Shown here: one piece after another, positions 8,030 through 16,104 of the stretch
Position numbering within the stretch: the first letter of the stretch is position 1
Layout of the letters: each line of letters opens with the position of its first letter
NCBI GenBank assembly: GCA_000432995.1
Contig: HF972650.1
Coordinates: 46,708 to 83,545, forward strand
DNA from: Clostridium sp. CAG:1013
GTDB lineage: Bacteria; Bacillota; Clostridia; Oscillospirales; Acutalibacteraceae
Length of the DNA: 36,838 bases
Reading direction: 5' to 3'
Notes under the pieces: generated by a model
Told to the model about the DNA's origin: nothing
The model's input: the letters and a program-made list of their open reading frames with translations, nothing else
Databases searched by the model: none
Translations under genes and position numbers: made by a program

Positions 8030-9016
8030 ATGGCAACGCTGAAAGATATTGCGGAACGTTTGGGGGTGTCCATCACCACCGTGTCACGAGTCTTGAATGG
8101 GAAAGGCTCCATTAGTCAGGAGACCAAGGACAAGGTGTTCCAGGTGATGAAAGAGCTGGATTATCACCCCAACGAGATGGCCAGGTCTCTGGTGAGCAAA
8201 AACAGCCATCTGATCGGGCTGATCGTTCCCTACATCGACCATGCCTTTTTCAGCACTTTGACCGCTGCCGTGGAGGCGGCATGTTATAAGGAAGGGTACA
8301 AGCTGTTCCTTTGCACATCCGGAGGCCATCGTGATCGAGAACGGGAACAGTTTGCTGCGCTGCGCTCCAACAACGTGGCGGGTGTGCTGGTGTGCAGCCG
8401 TGACCTGGGTGCTGTCACCAACGGCTGGGATATTCCTCAGGTGAGCATTGAACGCACTGTGGACGGTATGCCTTCTGTGGCATGCGACAACTACCAGGGA
8501 GGCGTGCTGGCGGCCCAGGAACTTTTGGCCAATGGATGCAGAGCGCCTCTGCTCTTTGGTAACAGGATCGTTTCCATGTATTTGCCCGCTTACCTGCGTT
8601 ACCAGGGCTTTTTCGAGACCTGCCGGAAAGCGGGTGTCACCTGCGGGGAATATTATATCGACGCAGAAGACTTGTTTGCCAAGGACCTGTGCAATGACCT
8701 TCGCCGGGCCAAGGAGCAATTCCCTGAGACAGACGGTGTGTTTGCTACCAGTGACGTGCTGGCAGCCCGGATTCAAAGCGCATCTCGGAATATGTCTCTT
8801 GGTTGGGGAGATGACCTTCCCTTAGTGGGCTTTGACGGCGTGGACATCTCCGAGTATTGCCGTATCAGCACTGTGGCTCAGCCTATTCGCGAAATGGGTG
8901 AGCTGGCGGTGAAGATCCTCATCGATTGGCTCAATGGGAAAGAGGTGCCGGAGAGTTCCATCCTGCCTGTCTCCTTTATTCGACGGGAGAGCTCCGAACC
9001 TACGCAAAAAGGGTAA
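8030..9016 (+). CDS. LacI family transcriptional regulator
   Basis: A 328-residue LacI/GalR regulator. The N-terminal helix-turn-helix reads TLKDIAERLGVSITTVSRVL (residues 3-22), followed by a hinge helix region (NEMARSLVSK, about 48-57) and a periplasmic-binding-type sensor domain that should bind a sugar or sugar phosphate. The start at 8030 is fixed by an AGGAGG site at 8015-8020; a longer reading to 7940 would add residues not seen in LacI proteins. It lies between the hydrolase genes and the transporter genes. Both neighbouring promoters carry a similarly placed CG-centred element, so it is the natural regulator of both. The inducer is probably a fructo-oligosaccharide or a product of it, by inference from GH32. 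Confidence 0.93.
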   Translation: MATLKDIAERLGVSITTVSRVLNGKGSISQETKDKVFQVMKELDYHPNEMARSLVSKNSHLIGLIVPYIDHAFFSTLTAAVEAACYKEGYKLFLCTSGGHRDREREQFAALRSNNVAGVLVCSRDLGAVTNGWDIPQVSIERTVDGMPSVACDNYQGGVLAAQELLANGCRAPLLFGNRIVSMYLPAYLRYQGFFETCRKAGVTCGEYYIDAEDLFAKDLCNDLRRAKEQFPETDGVFATSDVLAARIQSASRNMSLGWGDDLPLVGFDGVDISEYCRISTVAQPIREMGELAVKILIDWLNGKEVPESSILPVSFIRRESSEPTQKG

Positions 9017-9082
9017 AATCGAAGAGAAACGGCCCGAAAAGGCAAGTCTGAAAAGAAGTAAAAAACCATATTTCGACAAAAT

Positions 9083-9098
9083 AAGCAATCGTTTGCTT
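9083..9098. promoter_or_regulatory. Putative upstream LacI operator (AAGCAA-tcgt-TTGCTT)
   Basis: A perfect 6-bp dyad with a 4-base centre holds a CG at 9090-9091. Its right half, CGTTTGCT, equals that of the element at 9250. The two centres are 160 bases apart, which would suit DNA looping as known for LacI-type repressors. The rest of the stretch 9017-9202 is AT-rich, and I see no gene in it. Confidence 0.55.
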
Positions 9099-9202
9099 TT
9101 TGCTGACAGGAAAATTCAGGGGAAATTTGCCTTCTTTTAGGATATTTGTTCGATTCGCTAGGAAACATTGCACAACGACTTCATAATTTTTTCATTTTTT
9201 TG

Positions 9203-9231
9203 TTGACAATTCGACTTGGGTGGTGTATTCT
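9203..9231 (+). promoter_or_regulatory. Sigma-A promoter of the sugar transporter operon
   Basis: TTGACA at 9203-9208 and TATTCT at 9226-9231 have a 17-base spacer, the same hexamers as the promoter at 3291. Confidence 0.88.
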
Positions 9232-9243
9232 AGGATTCGTAAA

Positions 9244-9257
9244 AGTTAACGTTTGCT
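9244..9257 (+). promoter_or_regulatory. Putative LacI-family operator (CGTTTGCT element)
   Basis: AGTTAACGTTTGCT has its CG at 9250-9251, 19 bases after the -10 box, exactly as in the promoter at 3291. It would lie near +12 of the transcript, a repressing position. Confidence 0.6.
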
Positions 9258-9297
9258 CTCGCAGGCGTTACAAATCCATGAAAGGATGGTAAACATA

Positions 9298-10878
9298 ATG
9301 AAAAAGTTCCTTGCGATCCTGTTGGCGCTTGCTCTGGTTGTGACCTGTTTCGCAGCCTGCGGGTCCGACACGGGCTCCTCTTCCGCCGCTGGGGAATCTT
9401 CTACCGGCACTTCCTCCGCTGCTGAAGACGGATCTTCCGCCACCGAAGAGGAAACCTCCACTGACAATGGGGACCTGCCCACGATCACTTTGATGATCGT
9501 TTGCGGTACCACTCCTCCCGACGCAGATGCCGTGGCATCTGCTCTCAGCGAGATCACCGCTGAGAAGATCGGCTGCAACGTTGAGTTCATCACCATGGAA
9601 GTTGGTAACGCCAAGCAGCAGATGAACCTGCTCCTCTCCGGCGGCGACAACACTCTGGATGTGTTCTGGGCTGACAACGGCGGCACTTCCGTGAGCTTCG
9701 TTACCGCAGCTGCCAACGGCCAGGCTTTGGTTCTGGACGAGCTGCTGGAGCCCTACGCTGACGAGATGAAGGAAGCTCTGGGTGAGAACGTTTACACTTC
9801 CGGCACCGTGAACGGTGAAATGTACGGCGTTGGCCGTCTGCTGGACCAGGCTTCCACCACCATGTTCAACCTGCGCGCTGACATCGCAGAGGAATTTGGT
9901 TACGCCAACGGCGATAAGCTGTCCGGTCTGGACGAGCTGACCGAGCTCTTCACCAAGATCCACGAGAAATATCCTGACACTCCCATCATCGGGCCTATGA
10001 ACGGTTCCATCAACTGGGGCGACACCCGTGTGGACAACCTGGGCGACTCCAACATGCTGGGTGTTCTGGGCAACTTCGGCCAGGACGACACTGTGAGCAA
10101 CTACTATGAGAGCGACGAGTACGCCGAGCGTATCGAGTGCGTCAAGACTTGGATGGAAATGGGCATCTACATGCCTGACCTGATGAACACCACCGAGGCT
10201 CCCTCCGACTACATGCCCGCTGGCAAGGCTTTCGGCTGCTTCGCTGGTCACTTCAGCGCTGAGATGAACGGCATTTGGTCCTCTCAGAACTTCGGCGTTG
10301 AGACCGCTACCCTGCAGGTCTATGATGACGCTGTTGCTGTTACCCCCGGTGCTTACTACTGCATCAACCCCAACACCAAGAACCCCGAGGAGTGCGCTGG
10401 CCTGCTGTACCTGATGGCTACCGATCCCGACGTGGTGAACCTGCTGGTCAACGGTGTTGAGGGCCTGGATTATCAGGTTCTGGAAGACGAGGACAACGGT
10501 GGTTCCTACGCTGCTTACCTGGAGGGCAAGGACGTTTCCTCCACTGGCTGGTGCATGGGTTACAGCTGGACCGCTCTGAACTCTTCCATCTCTCTGCCCT
10601 TCGAGTATCCCTCCAACTACTTCGATCTGATGCTGGAAGCCAACTCTTCCGCTCAGCAGTCTAAGGCCTTTGGCTGCCAGTTCGATTCCACTGAGTACGC
10701 TGACGCTCTGACCGCTTGCACCAACGTGGTCAGCCAGTACAGCAACCCCATCCTTTCCGGCACCGTGCAGGATGTTGACGCCACCGTGGCTCAGTTCCAG
10801 CAGGCTCTGAAGGATGCTGGCATCGACGAGATCATCGCTGGCAAGCAGGCTCAGCTGGACGCTTTTCTGGGCAAGTAA
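9298..10878 (+). CDS. ABC transporter sugar-binding lipoprotein (LplA-like)
   Basis: A 526-residue extracellular solute-binding protein of the type that works with LplB/LplC permeases. The signal peptide ends in a lipobox (FAAC, Cys21), so the mature protein is lipid-anchored. A 35-residue Ser/Thr/Glu-rich linker follows and then the binding domain. The start at 9298 follows an AAGGATGG site. Codon choice is strongly biased, with nearly no TTA, CTA or TCA, as expected for a very highly expressed gene. The last 55 residues closely match those of the second binding protein at 21940-23490 (shared NVVSQY, AGI and KQxQLD blocks). The ligand is likely the oligosaccharide degraded by the neighbouring GH32, which is inference from the operon. 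Confidence 0.92.
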   Translation: MKKFLAILLALALVVTCFAACGSDTGSSSAAGESSTGTSSAAEDGSSATEEETSTDNGDLPTITLMIVCGTTPPDADAVASALSEITAEKIGCNVEFITMEVGNAKQQMNLLLSGGDNTLDVFWADNGGTSVSFVTAAANGQALVLDELLEPYADEMKEALGENVYTSGTVNGEMYGVGRLLDQASTTMFNLRADIAEEFGYANGDKLSGLDELTELFTKIHEKYPDTPIIGPMNGSINWGDTRVDNLGDSNMLGVLGNFGQDDTVSNYYESDEYAERIECVKTWMEMGIYMPDLMNTTEAPSDYMPAGKAFGCFAGHFSAEMNGIWSSQNFGVETATLQVYDDAVAVTPGAYYCINPNTKNPEECAGLLYLMATDPDVVNLLVNGVEGLDYQVLEDEDNGGSYAAYLEGKDVSSTGWCMGYSWTALNSSISLPFEYPSNYFDLMLEANSSAQQSKAFGCQFDSTEYADALTACTNVVSQYSNPILSGTVQDVDATVAQFQQALKDAGIDEIIAGKQAQLDAFLGK

Positions 10879-10927
10879 AGATCCCAAGATAAGGCGACTT
10901 ATCTTCAACGAATAGCTTGTTTGTGTG

Positions 10928-10954
10928 TAGGCCGATAAGTTGTTTATCGGCCTA
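10928..10954 (+). promoter_or_regulatory. Intercistronic stem-loop 1 (binding protein / permease)
   Basis: A perfect 11-bp stem (10928-10938 with 10944-10954) has a 5-base loop and no T-run. It lies 50 bases after the binding-protein stop. Such hairpins protect the upstream mRNA and let the binding protein outnumber its permeases. Confidence 0.75.
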
Positions 10955-10956
10955 TA

Positions 10957-10987
10957 CGCAAATTATGAGCTAAAGTCTTAATTTGCG
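10957..10987 (+). promoter_or_regulatory. Intercistronic stem-loop 2
   Basis: A perfect 9-bp inverted repeat, CGCAAATTA with TAATTTGCG (10957-10965 and 10979-10987), directly follows the first hairpin. The rest of the gap up to 11146 holds no convincing gene or promoter. Confidence 0.6.
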
Positions 10988-11146
10988 ACGAACTTTTTCA
11001 TCTAAATCATGAATGTATCTTCCCAAAAGAGGCCAAAGGACAAACCTTTGCCTTGTGAGAAGTGCTTGCGGTTTGGGAGAATTGCTTCCCATCGCGCGAT
11101 ATAGTTCCGTCCCGAATGTTATGAAAGAGAGGAAAGTGATCAACAA

Positions 11147-12094
11147 ATGTCTAGCATGGTACCCGCCGATAAAGGGAAAAAGATCAAAAAGAGCAGTTAC
11201 TTACGGAGAACTTTTCCCCTTTACCTGATGATGCTGCCGGGTCTTGCCTACCTGGTGATCAACAACTATCTGCCCATGTTTGGTTTGAGCTTTGCCTTTA
11301 AGGATATCAACTACACGGTTGGTATTTGGCAGAGCCCCTGGGTTGGATTTGAAAACTTCGCCTATCTGTTCCGCACCAATGACGCCTATGTCATTTTCCG
11401 CAACACTGTGCTGTATAACCTGGTGTTCATCGTGCTGGGCACAGTGCTGGCCATCGTGGTGGCCATCCTGCTGTCTCAGGTCAAGGGCAAGATGATGCGG
11501 GTGTATCAGACCTCCATTCTGATCCCTTATCTGCTGTCCATCACCGTGGTCAGCTACCTGGCATTTGCCTTCCTGAGCGTGGACAGTGGCTTTATCAACA
11601 ACTCCATCCTTGCCCCTCTGGGCATCGATCCCATCAGCTGGTATTCCAGCCCCAGCTACTGGCCCTTTATCCTGACCTTCATCTATCTGTGGAAGAACTT
11701 CGGTTATAACACCATTCTCTACTATGCCACCCTGATCGGTATCGACGACTCCTACTACGAGGCCGCTGTGATCGACGGCGCCAACACCTGGGAACAGATC
11801 CGTCACATCACGCTGCCCTGCCTGAAGACCACCATCATCACCCTGGTGATTATGGCTATCGGCCGCATGTTCTACTCTGACTTCGGCCTGTTCTATCAGG
11901 TGCCCATGAACAACGGCCTGCTTTACAGTGCCACCAACACCATCGATACTTACGTGTTCCGCGGTCTGCTCCAGCTCAACGACGTTGGCCGTTCCTCCGC
12001 TGCCGGTTTCCTCCAGTCCATTCTGGGCTTCGTGCTGGTGCTGGGCGCTAACTTCATCGTGAAAAAGGTTGACGCTGAGAGCGCACTGTTCTAA
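11147..12094 (+). CDS. ABC sugar permease, LplB type
   Basis: A 315-residue integral membrane protein with about six helices. The cytoplasmic EAA loop, which docks the ATPase, reads EAAVIDGANTWEQIRHITLP (near residues 205-224). The basic N-terminus and a short LPGLAYLVINNYLPMFGL first helix match the LplB family, whose members import complex or modified oligosaccharides. It forms a heterodimer with the next gene product. The start at 11147 follows a GAAAGAGGAAAG site. No ATPase gene follows in the operon, which is typical where a shared MsmK/MsmX-type ATPase is used. Confidence 0.93.
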   Translation: MSSMVPADKGKKIKKSSYLRRTFPLYLMMLPGLAYLVINNYLPMFGLSFAFKDINYTVGIWQSPWVGFENFAYLFRTNDAYVIFRNTVLYNLVFIVLGTVLAIVVAILLSQVKGKMMRVYQTSILIPYLLSITVVSYLAFAFLSVDSGFINNSILAPLGIDPISWYSSPSYWPFILTFIYLWKNFGYNTILYYATLIGIDDSYYEAAVIDGANTWEQIRHITLPCLKTTIITLVIMAIGRMFYSDFGLFYQVPMNNGLLYSATNTIDTYVFRGLLQLNDVGRSSAAGFLQSILGFVLVLGANFIVKKVDAESALF

Positions 12095-12124
12095 TGTCTT
12101 TACAGGAAAAGGGTGAATTGAAAA

Positions 12125-13015
12125 TTGATTACAACAAGTAAGGCTTCTAAAATAATCCCTCACATTGTTCTGGTGATCCTGACACTGTTGTGCGTGCTTC
12201 CCATGCTGTTGTTGCTCATGGCTTCCTTCACCGACGAAGCGACCCTGACCGCAAACGGCTACTCCTTCTTCCCGGAGAAGTTCAGCACCGCTTCTTACGA
12301 GTACATTTTCAAGGCCAGTAACACTGTGTTCCGTGCCTATGGCGTCACCTTCTTCGTGACCATCGTAGGTACCATTTGCAACATCGTCTTCACCATCGGG
12401 CTGTCTTATCCTCTCTCTCGTCCCGAGCTGAAGGGCCGTAACATTATCGCGTTCCTGGTGTTCTTCACCATGCTGTTCAACGGCGGCTTGGTGCCCACCT
12501 ACATCATCTATTCTCAGGTGTTCCACATTCGTGACACCATCTTCGCTCTGCTGATCCCCACCTTCCTGATGAGCGCCTTCAATGTCATCTTGATGCGCAA
12601 CTACTTCAAGACCAACATCCCCGACGCCATCGTCGAGGCGGCTCATCTGGACGGCGCCAGCGAGCTGCGCACCCTGATCAACGTGGTGCTGCCCATCTCC
12701 ACTCCCATCATCGGTACCATTGGTCTGATGGCTGGTCTGGCCTACTGGAACGACTGGACCAACGGTCTGTACTACATCGTGCAGCATCAGGAGTATTACA
12801 GCATTCAGAACGTGCTGACCAACATGCTGAACAACGTGCAGTTCCTCAAGTCCTCCGCTCAGCTCCAGGGCATCAACATTGAGCTTGGTACCCTGCCCAG
12901 CGTAGGCATCCGTATGGCCATCGCCGTTGTGGCGGTTGTGCCCATCATGATCGTCTATCCCTTCATCCAGAAGTCCTTTGTCAAGGGCATCGTTATCGGC
13001 GGTGTGAAGGGCTAA
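12125..13015 (+). CDS. ABC sugar permease, LplC/YtcP type
   Basis: A 296-residue partner permease with six predicted helices and the EAA loop EAAHLDGASELRTLINVVLP (near residues 176-195). It ends in IQKSFVKGIVIGGVKG, the usual C-terminus of the LplC group. The start is a TTG at 12125: no in-frame ATG lies nearby, and an upstream in-frame GTG at 12113 runs into a stop. An AAAAGGGTG stretch serves as ribosome site. It lies 30 bases after the first permease and must be co-transcribed. Confidence 0.92.
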   Translation: MITTSKASKIIPHIVLVILTLLCVLPMLLLLMASFTDEATLTANGYSFFPEKFSTASYEYIFKASNTVFRAYGVTFFVTIVGTICNIVFTIGLSYPLSRPELKGRNIIAFLVFFTMLFNGGLVPTYIIYSQVFHIRDTIFALLIPTFLMSAFNVILMRNYFKTNIPDAIVEAAHLDGASELRTLINVVLPISTPIIGTIGLMAGLAYWNDWTNGLYYIVQHQEYYSIQNVLTNMLNNVQFLKSSAQLQGINIELGTLPSVGIRMAIAVVAVVPIMIVYPFIQKSFVKGIVIGGVKG

Positions 13016-13044
13016 GTCAAGTCTCACGATACGACCATACTGTT

Positions 13045-13136
13045 CCGCCCCAAGCGTGGCTTTTCGGATACTCCCGGGAAGCATGTTTGGGGCGGTGGTG
13101 TTACGGAAGGTTTTTCCCGGGAGTTTGCGGGAAAAA
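13045..13136 (+). promoter_or_regulatory. Leader region with three interlocking inverted repeats
   Basis: The gap before the Nif3-like gene holds three perfect inverted repeats. A pairs 13045-13053 with 13087-13095 (CCGCCCCAA). B pairs 13070-13080 with 13114-13124 (ACTCCCGGGAA). C pairs 13111-13119 with 13128-13136 (TTTTTCCCG). A and B cross, and B and C share an arm, so not all can form together. This looks like an mRNA switch or processing structure; no ligand or protein can be named. Confidence 0.5.
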
Positions 13137-13163
13137 ATCGATTACAGAAAGGAAGGGTTTTTT

Positions 13164-13988
13164 ATGAAGATCTCAGAGATCATTGCCAAGGTAGAGGCCT
13201 ATCACGGTCCCTTGGAAGAAGGTCGCCGCACCTGTGATATCGTCCAGTACGGCGATCCTGACAAGGAATGCACTGGCATCGTCACCACCTGCTGCCCCAC
13301 GGCTGCAGTGATCCGCAAGGCCGCGGAGATGGGGTACAACTTCGTGCTGGGTCACGAACCCCTGTTCTACGATGGCTGGGACGAGACCGACTGGCTGAAA
13401 GAGAACGGTGTATATCAGGCCAAAAAGCAGCTGCTGGACGAAACCGGTATCGTGGTCTATCGGGACCACGACCACATGCACAACCAGCGGCCTGACGGTA
13501 TCTTCTCCGGCTTGACCAAGCTGCTGGGCTGGGAGCCCTATGTGACCAGTGATGGCTTCATGCCCGGCTGTGTCTATGATCTTCCCGCCACCACGGTGGG
13601 GGAGATGGCCAAGCATCTGGCTAAGGTAATGGGCATTTCCGGCATGCGTATTGTTGGTGACCCCAGTATGGAAGTCACCCGAGCGGCTGTGGTGTTCCAC
13701 TTTCTGGGAACAGAGATGGACCATGTGGGCATCGACTTTATTGACAAGAACGACGTCCAGGTGATCATCCCCGGAGAAACGGTGGACTGGACTGTGGTGG
13801 AGTACGTCCAGGATGCCTTGACGCTGGGCAAAAAGCGGGCCTTGCTCACTCCTGGTCACTTCAACTGGGAAGAGCCCGGCATGGCGTATATGGCTCAGTG
13901 GCTGCCTCAGGTGATCGGCAATGAAGTGCCGGTGACCTATGTTCAGTCCGGTAACCAGTATACTTGGGTGGATGCTTCCAAGAATTGA
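13164..13988 (+). CDS. Nif3-like dinuclear metal-centre protein
   Basis: A 274-residue member of the Nif3/YbgI (DUF34) family, which forms hexameric rings with a two-metal centre in each subunit. Visible landmarks are an N-terminal CCPTAAVIRKAAEMGYNF helix, then LGHEP with His64 in place of the family's HHP, a DHDHMH cluster (residues 101-106) and the C-terminal GHFNWEE pair (His232, Glu236). The start follows an AAAGGAAGG site. It is the last gene of the sugar transporter operon, ending at a terminator. Nif3 proteins have no settled reaction. The position suggests a metal-dependent hydrolase acting on an imported sugar derivative or side product, which is only a guess. Confidence 0.82.
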   Translation: MKISEIIAKVEAYHGPLEEGRRTCDIVQYGDPDKECTGIVTTCCPTAAVIRKAAEMGYNFVLGHEPLFYDGWDETDWLKENGVYQAKKQLLDETGIVVYRDHDHMHNQRPDGIFSGLTKLLGWEPYVTSDGFMPGCVYDLPATTVGEMAKHLAKVMGISGMRIVGDPSMEVTRAAVVFHFLGTEMDHVGIDFIDKNDVQVIIPGETVDWTVVEYVQDALTLGKKRALLTPGHFNWEEPGMAYMAQWLPQVIGNEVPVTYVQSGNQYTWVDASKN

Positions 13989-14004
13989 TTTGTGCTATTG
14001 AATA

Positions 14005-14045
14005 AAAAGTCCAGGCAACCCCTGTGGGAGAGCCTGGACTTTTTT
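14005..14045. terminator. Bidirectional terminator
   Basis: A 12-bp perfect stem (14005-14016 with 14032-14043) is flanked by an A-run and a T-run. It ends the sugar operon on the plus strand and the two-component operon on the minus strand. Confidence 0.9.
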
Positions 14046-14048
14046 GTT

Positions 14049-15269
14049 TTATAGTTTTACCCGGAAGCGGATGGTACGGCTGTCCGGTTTTTGGGCAGTG
14101 ATCTCACCACGGTGCTTTTCCACGATCCCTTTGGCAATAGACAACCCCACCCCAAACCCGCTGCCGTAGGTGCGAGCCTGATCCGCCCGGTAAAAGCGGT
14201 CGAACAGCCGGGATAGTGGCAGCTCCTCCACCTGAGCGCAGGAGTTGTCCACTGTGAGGATGGGATGGCGTCCCGGTGTCAGTTCCACTTGGATGTTCCC
14301 GCCGGGATCGCAGTATTTTACCGCGTTGTCCAGCAGAATGGACACCAGCTGCCGGATAGCTCCTTCATTTCCCTTGTATTCCAATGCGGTTGGTCCCCGA
14401 TACTCCAAGGCTTTTCCGGCCTGTTCCGCAGCCGGAGCGAAAACAGATATAGTGTCGCCCACAGCTTCCGCCAGGTCGAAGGGGTGCGCCTCCAGAGGAG
14501 TAGATTCCTCATCCATCCGTGCCAGAGTGACCAGTTTTCCTACCAGCTGGGACATCAGCTCTGTTTCCTCCCGGACGTCGGTCAGCCATTCGCTGGGGCC
14601 GGATTCCGCCTCCAAAATATCCAGATTGGCCCGGATCAAGGTCAGCGGTGTTTTCAGTTCGTGATTGGCGTCTGTGACAAACTGTTTCTGCCGTTCGTAA
14701 CTTTCCGCCACAGGCTTCACCGCTCGTTTGGAGAATAGGGTCACCAGCAGCAGAACGACCAGACTTCCTCCCACAAACACTAGCGAGGAGGTGGTGAGGA
14801 AATTCCGGTTCATGCCCATGACAGAGGATCCGCTGACGCATACCACCACGGTTCCTTCCTCAGAAACAGCCGCTTTGTAGCGATAACTGCCCACCCAGCC
14901 CCGTTCCCAGCCTTTCTTCAGAGCTTGTTCTCCGTAGGCCGCTGCCTCCTCCTTAGTGACGCTGGCGATGGATTGAATGTCTACGGAGAGAAATTTTCCC
15001 TCTTCGTCGAAACGGACGGTGAAAAACCGAGTGGTAAAAGGCGTCTCGGGATTTTGTTCCGCCGGGCGCAGACCGTCGCTGTGGGGACCAAACCCTTGGT
15101 AGGCAGGAAAACTGCCGTCATTCTCCGTGAGGATATCCGCCAGCTCATCCAGAGAGCGAGTGGTTTGGAGATAAGTGATAAGGTAGATACAGCAGAACAA
15201 TACCAGGAACACCGCTAGAAAGGATAGAGTGCAGATCTTGATGAATTTTTTGCGCAGCCGGTAGATCAT
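14049..15269 (-). CDS. Sensor histidine kinase
   Basis: A 406-residue membrane kinase. One helix lies near residues 11-34 and a second near 161-180, with an extracellular sensor domain of about 125 residues between them. The HisKA box is TDANHELKTPLTLI with the phosphorylated His203. The ATPase domain follows, with an N box LLDNAVKY, a late YGSGFGVGLSIAKGIVEKH G2-type box and no other fused domain. The ATG overlaps the TGA of the response-regulator gene by four bases (ATGA), so the two are translationally coupled. An in-frame extension to 15407 would run through the regulator gene and is not real. The signal sensed is unknown. Confidence 0.93.
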   Translation of the reverse strand: MIYRLRKKFIKICTLSFLAVFLVLFCCIYLITYLQTTRSLDELADILTENDGSFPAYQGFGPHSDGLRPAEQNPETPFTTRFFTVRFDEEGKFLSVDIQSIASVTKEEAAAYGEQALKKGWERGWVGSYRYKAAVSEEGTVVVCVSGSSVMGMNRNFLTTSSLVFVGGSLVVLLLVTLFSKRAVKPVAESYERQKQFVTDANHELKTPLTLIRANLDILEAESGPSEWLTDVREETELMSQLVGKLVTLARMDEESTPLEAHPFDLAEAVGDTISVFAPAAEQAGKALEYRGPTALEYKGNEGAIRQLVSILLDNAVKYCDPGGNIQVELTPGRHPILTVDNSCAQVEELPLSRLFDRFYRADQARTYGSGFGVGLSIAKGIVEKHRGEITAQKPDSRTIRFRVKL

Positions 15270-15940
15270 TTCCCGACCTCCAGCACATAGCCTGCGCCCC
15301 GGATGAACTTGATCTCCGCGGGGGCGTGAAGTTGGTGGAGCTTTTTCCGGATATTGGAAATGTGGACCCACACTACGCTGATATCCACTTCGCTGTTCCA
15401 TCCCCACACGTGTGAGAGGAATACGTCTGTGGTGACCACAAAACCAGGCCGCTGCATGAGGATCTCCATGATCTGAAATTCCCGGCCGCTGAGGGATCGT
15501 GCCTCGTTATGGTACAGCAGCTCATAGGTGGAGCGGTTCAGAGAAAGGTCTCCCACAGTGAGGAGATCCGGCACGAAATTCTCCTTCCGGCGCAGCATGG
15601 CGCGGACTCGAGCCAGCAGCTCCGAAGTGGCGAAGGGTTTGGGAAGATAGTCATCGGCCCCAGCGTCCAGTCCTTCCACCCTTTGATAGACTTCTGTTTT
15701 GGCGGTGAGAAACAGTGCCGGCGTGGAAATCCCCTGACTGCGCAGCCGTTTGAGCACTTCCACACCGTCCATACCGGGCATCATGATGTCCAGCACTAAA
15801 CCGTCGTATTCCTCAGTCTCTGCGTAGAGCAGCGCCTCTTGACCGTCGCCTACGCCGTCCACCATATATTTGTTGCTTTCAAAAATATGCTTCAATGTTT
15901 TCAATAACTTAGGGTCGTCCTCTGCGATGAGCAGCCGCAC
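15266..15940 (-). CDS. OmpR/PhoB family response regulator
   Basis: A 224-residue regulator. The receiver domain has an acidic pocket EDD (7-9), phosphorylated Asp51 in LVLDIMMPG, the conserved Thr in LTAKT and Lys in PKPF. The C-terminal winged helix starts near residue 125 and ends in FIRGAGYVLEV. The AGGAG site directly touches an ATG at 15949 but is nine bases from a GTG at 15940. GTG gives the standard MRLLIAEDD opening, so I prefer it; the ATG would add three residues. It pairs with the kinase downstream. Possible target boxes lie just upstream (16003-16018) and before the lipoprotein gene (16936-16953). Confidence 0.92.
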   Translation of the reverse strand: MRLLIAEDDPKLLKTLKHIFESNKYMVDGVGDGQEALLYAETEEYDGLVLDIMMPGMDGVEVLKRLRSQGISTPALFLTAKTEVYQRVEGLDAGADDYLPKPFATSELLARVRAMLRRKENFVPDLLTVGDLSLNRSTYELLYHNEARSLSGREFQIMEILMQRPGFVVTTDVFLSHVWGWNSEVDISVVWVHISNIRKKLHQLHAPAEIKFIRGAGYVLEVGK

Positions 15941-16002
15941 GCATGCCATCTCCTTTCCCGAATATGAGAGCGTTTTTCAGCATCTAGGGTAGCACAGCAA
16001 TC

Positions 16003-16057
16003 TTAAGGGAATCTAAAAGCTGTGCGAACTTTTTGTGAGCCTTTAGCCTGACTTTAG
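16003..16057. promoter_or_regulatory. Direct-repeat boxes with 11-base period in divergent promoter region
   Basis: TTAAGGG at 16003 is followed 11 bases later by TAAAAGC at 16014. CTTTAG occurs at 16041 and again exactly 11 bases later at 16052. Direct repeats of about 11 bases are the usual target form of OmpR-family regulators, and this region lies between the regulator gene and the sigma-like gene. A weak -10 box, TAAAAT, lies near 16069. Confidence 0.45.
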
Positions 16058-16104
16058 TACAGCAGGGTAAAATAACTGGAAACATCCGCTGGGAGGTTCG
16101 CGCT

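Noticed and set aside
9268..10908. A 546-codon open frame on the minus strand across the first sugar-binding protein gene
   Set aside because: It mirrors the real gene. Strong codon bias in the plus-strand gene (few TTA, CTA, TCA codons) removes stops from the opposite strand. No ribosome site or known domain is seen.
11013..11228. A 71-codon frame between the binding protein and first permease
   Set aside because: It overlaps the permease start in another frame, has no good ribosome site, and shows no domain.
11201..13084. A 627-codon open frame on the minus strand across both permease genes
   Set aside because: Same codon-bias effect. It spans two real membrane proteins with clear EAA loops, and its translation is His/Gln/Val-rich without a recognisable fold.
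15270..15407. A longer N-terminus for the histidine kinase
   Set aside because: It would overlap the response-regulator gene in another frame. The ATGA overlap and the normal first helix support the start at 15269.
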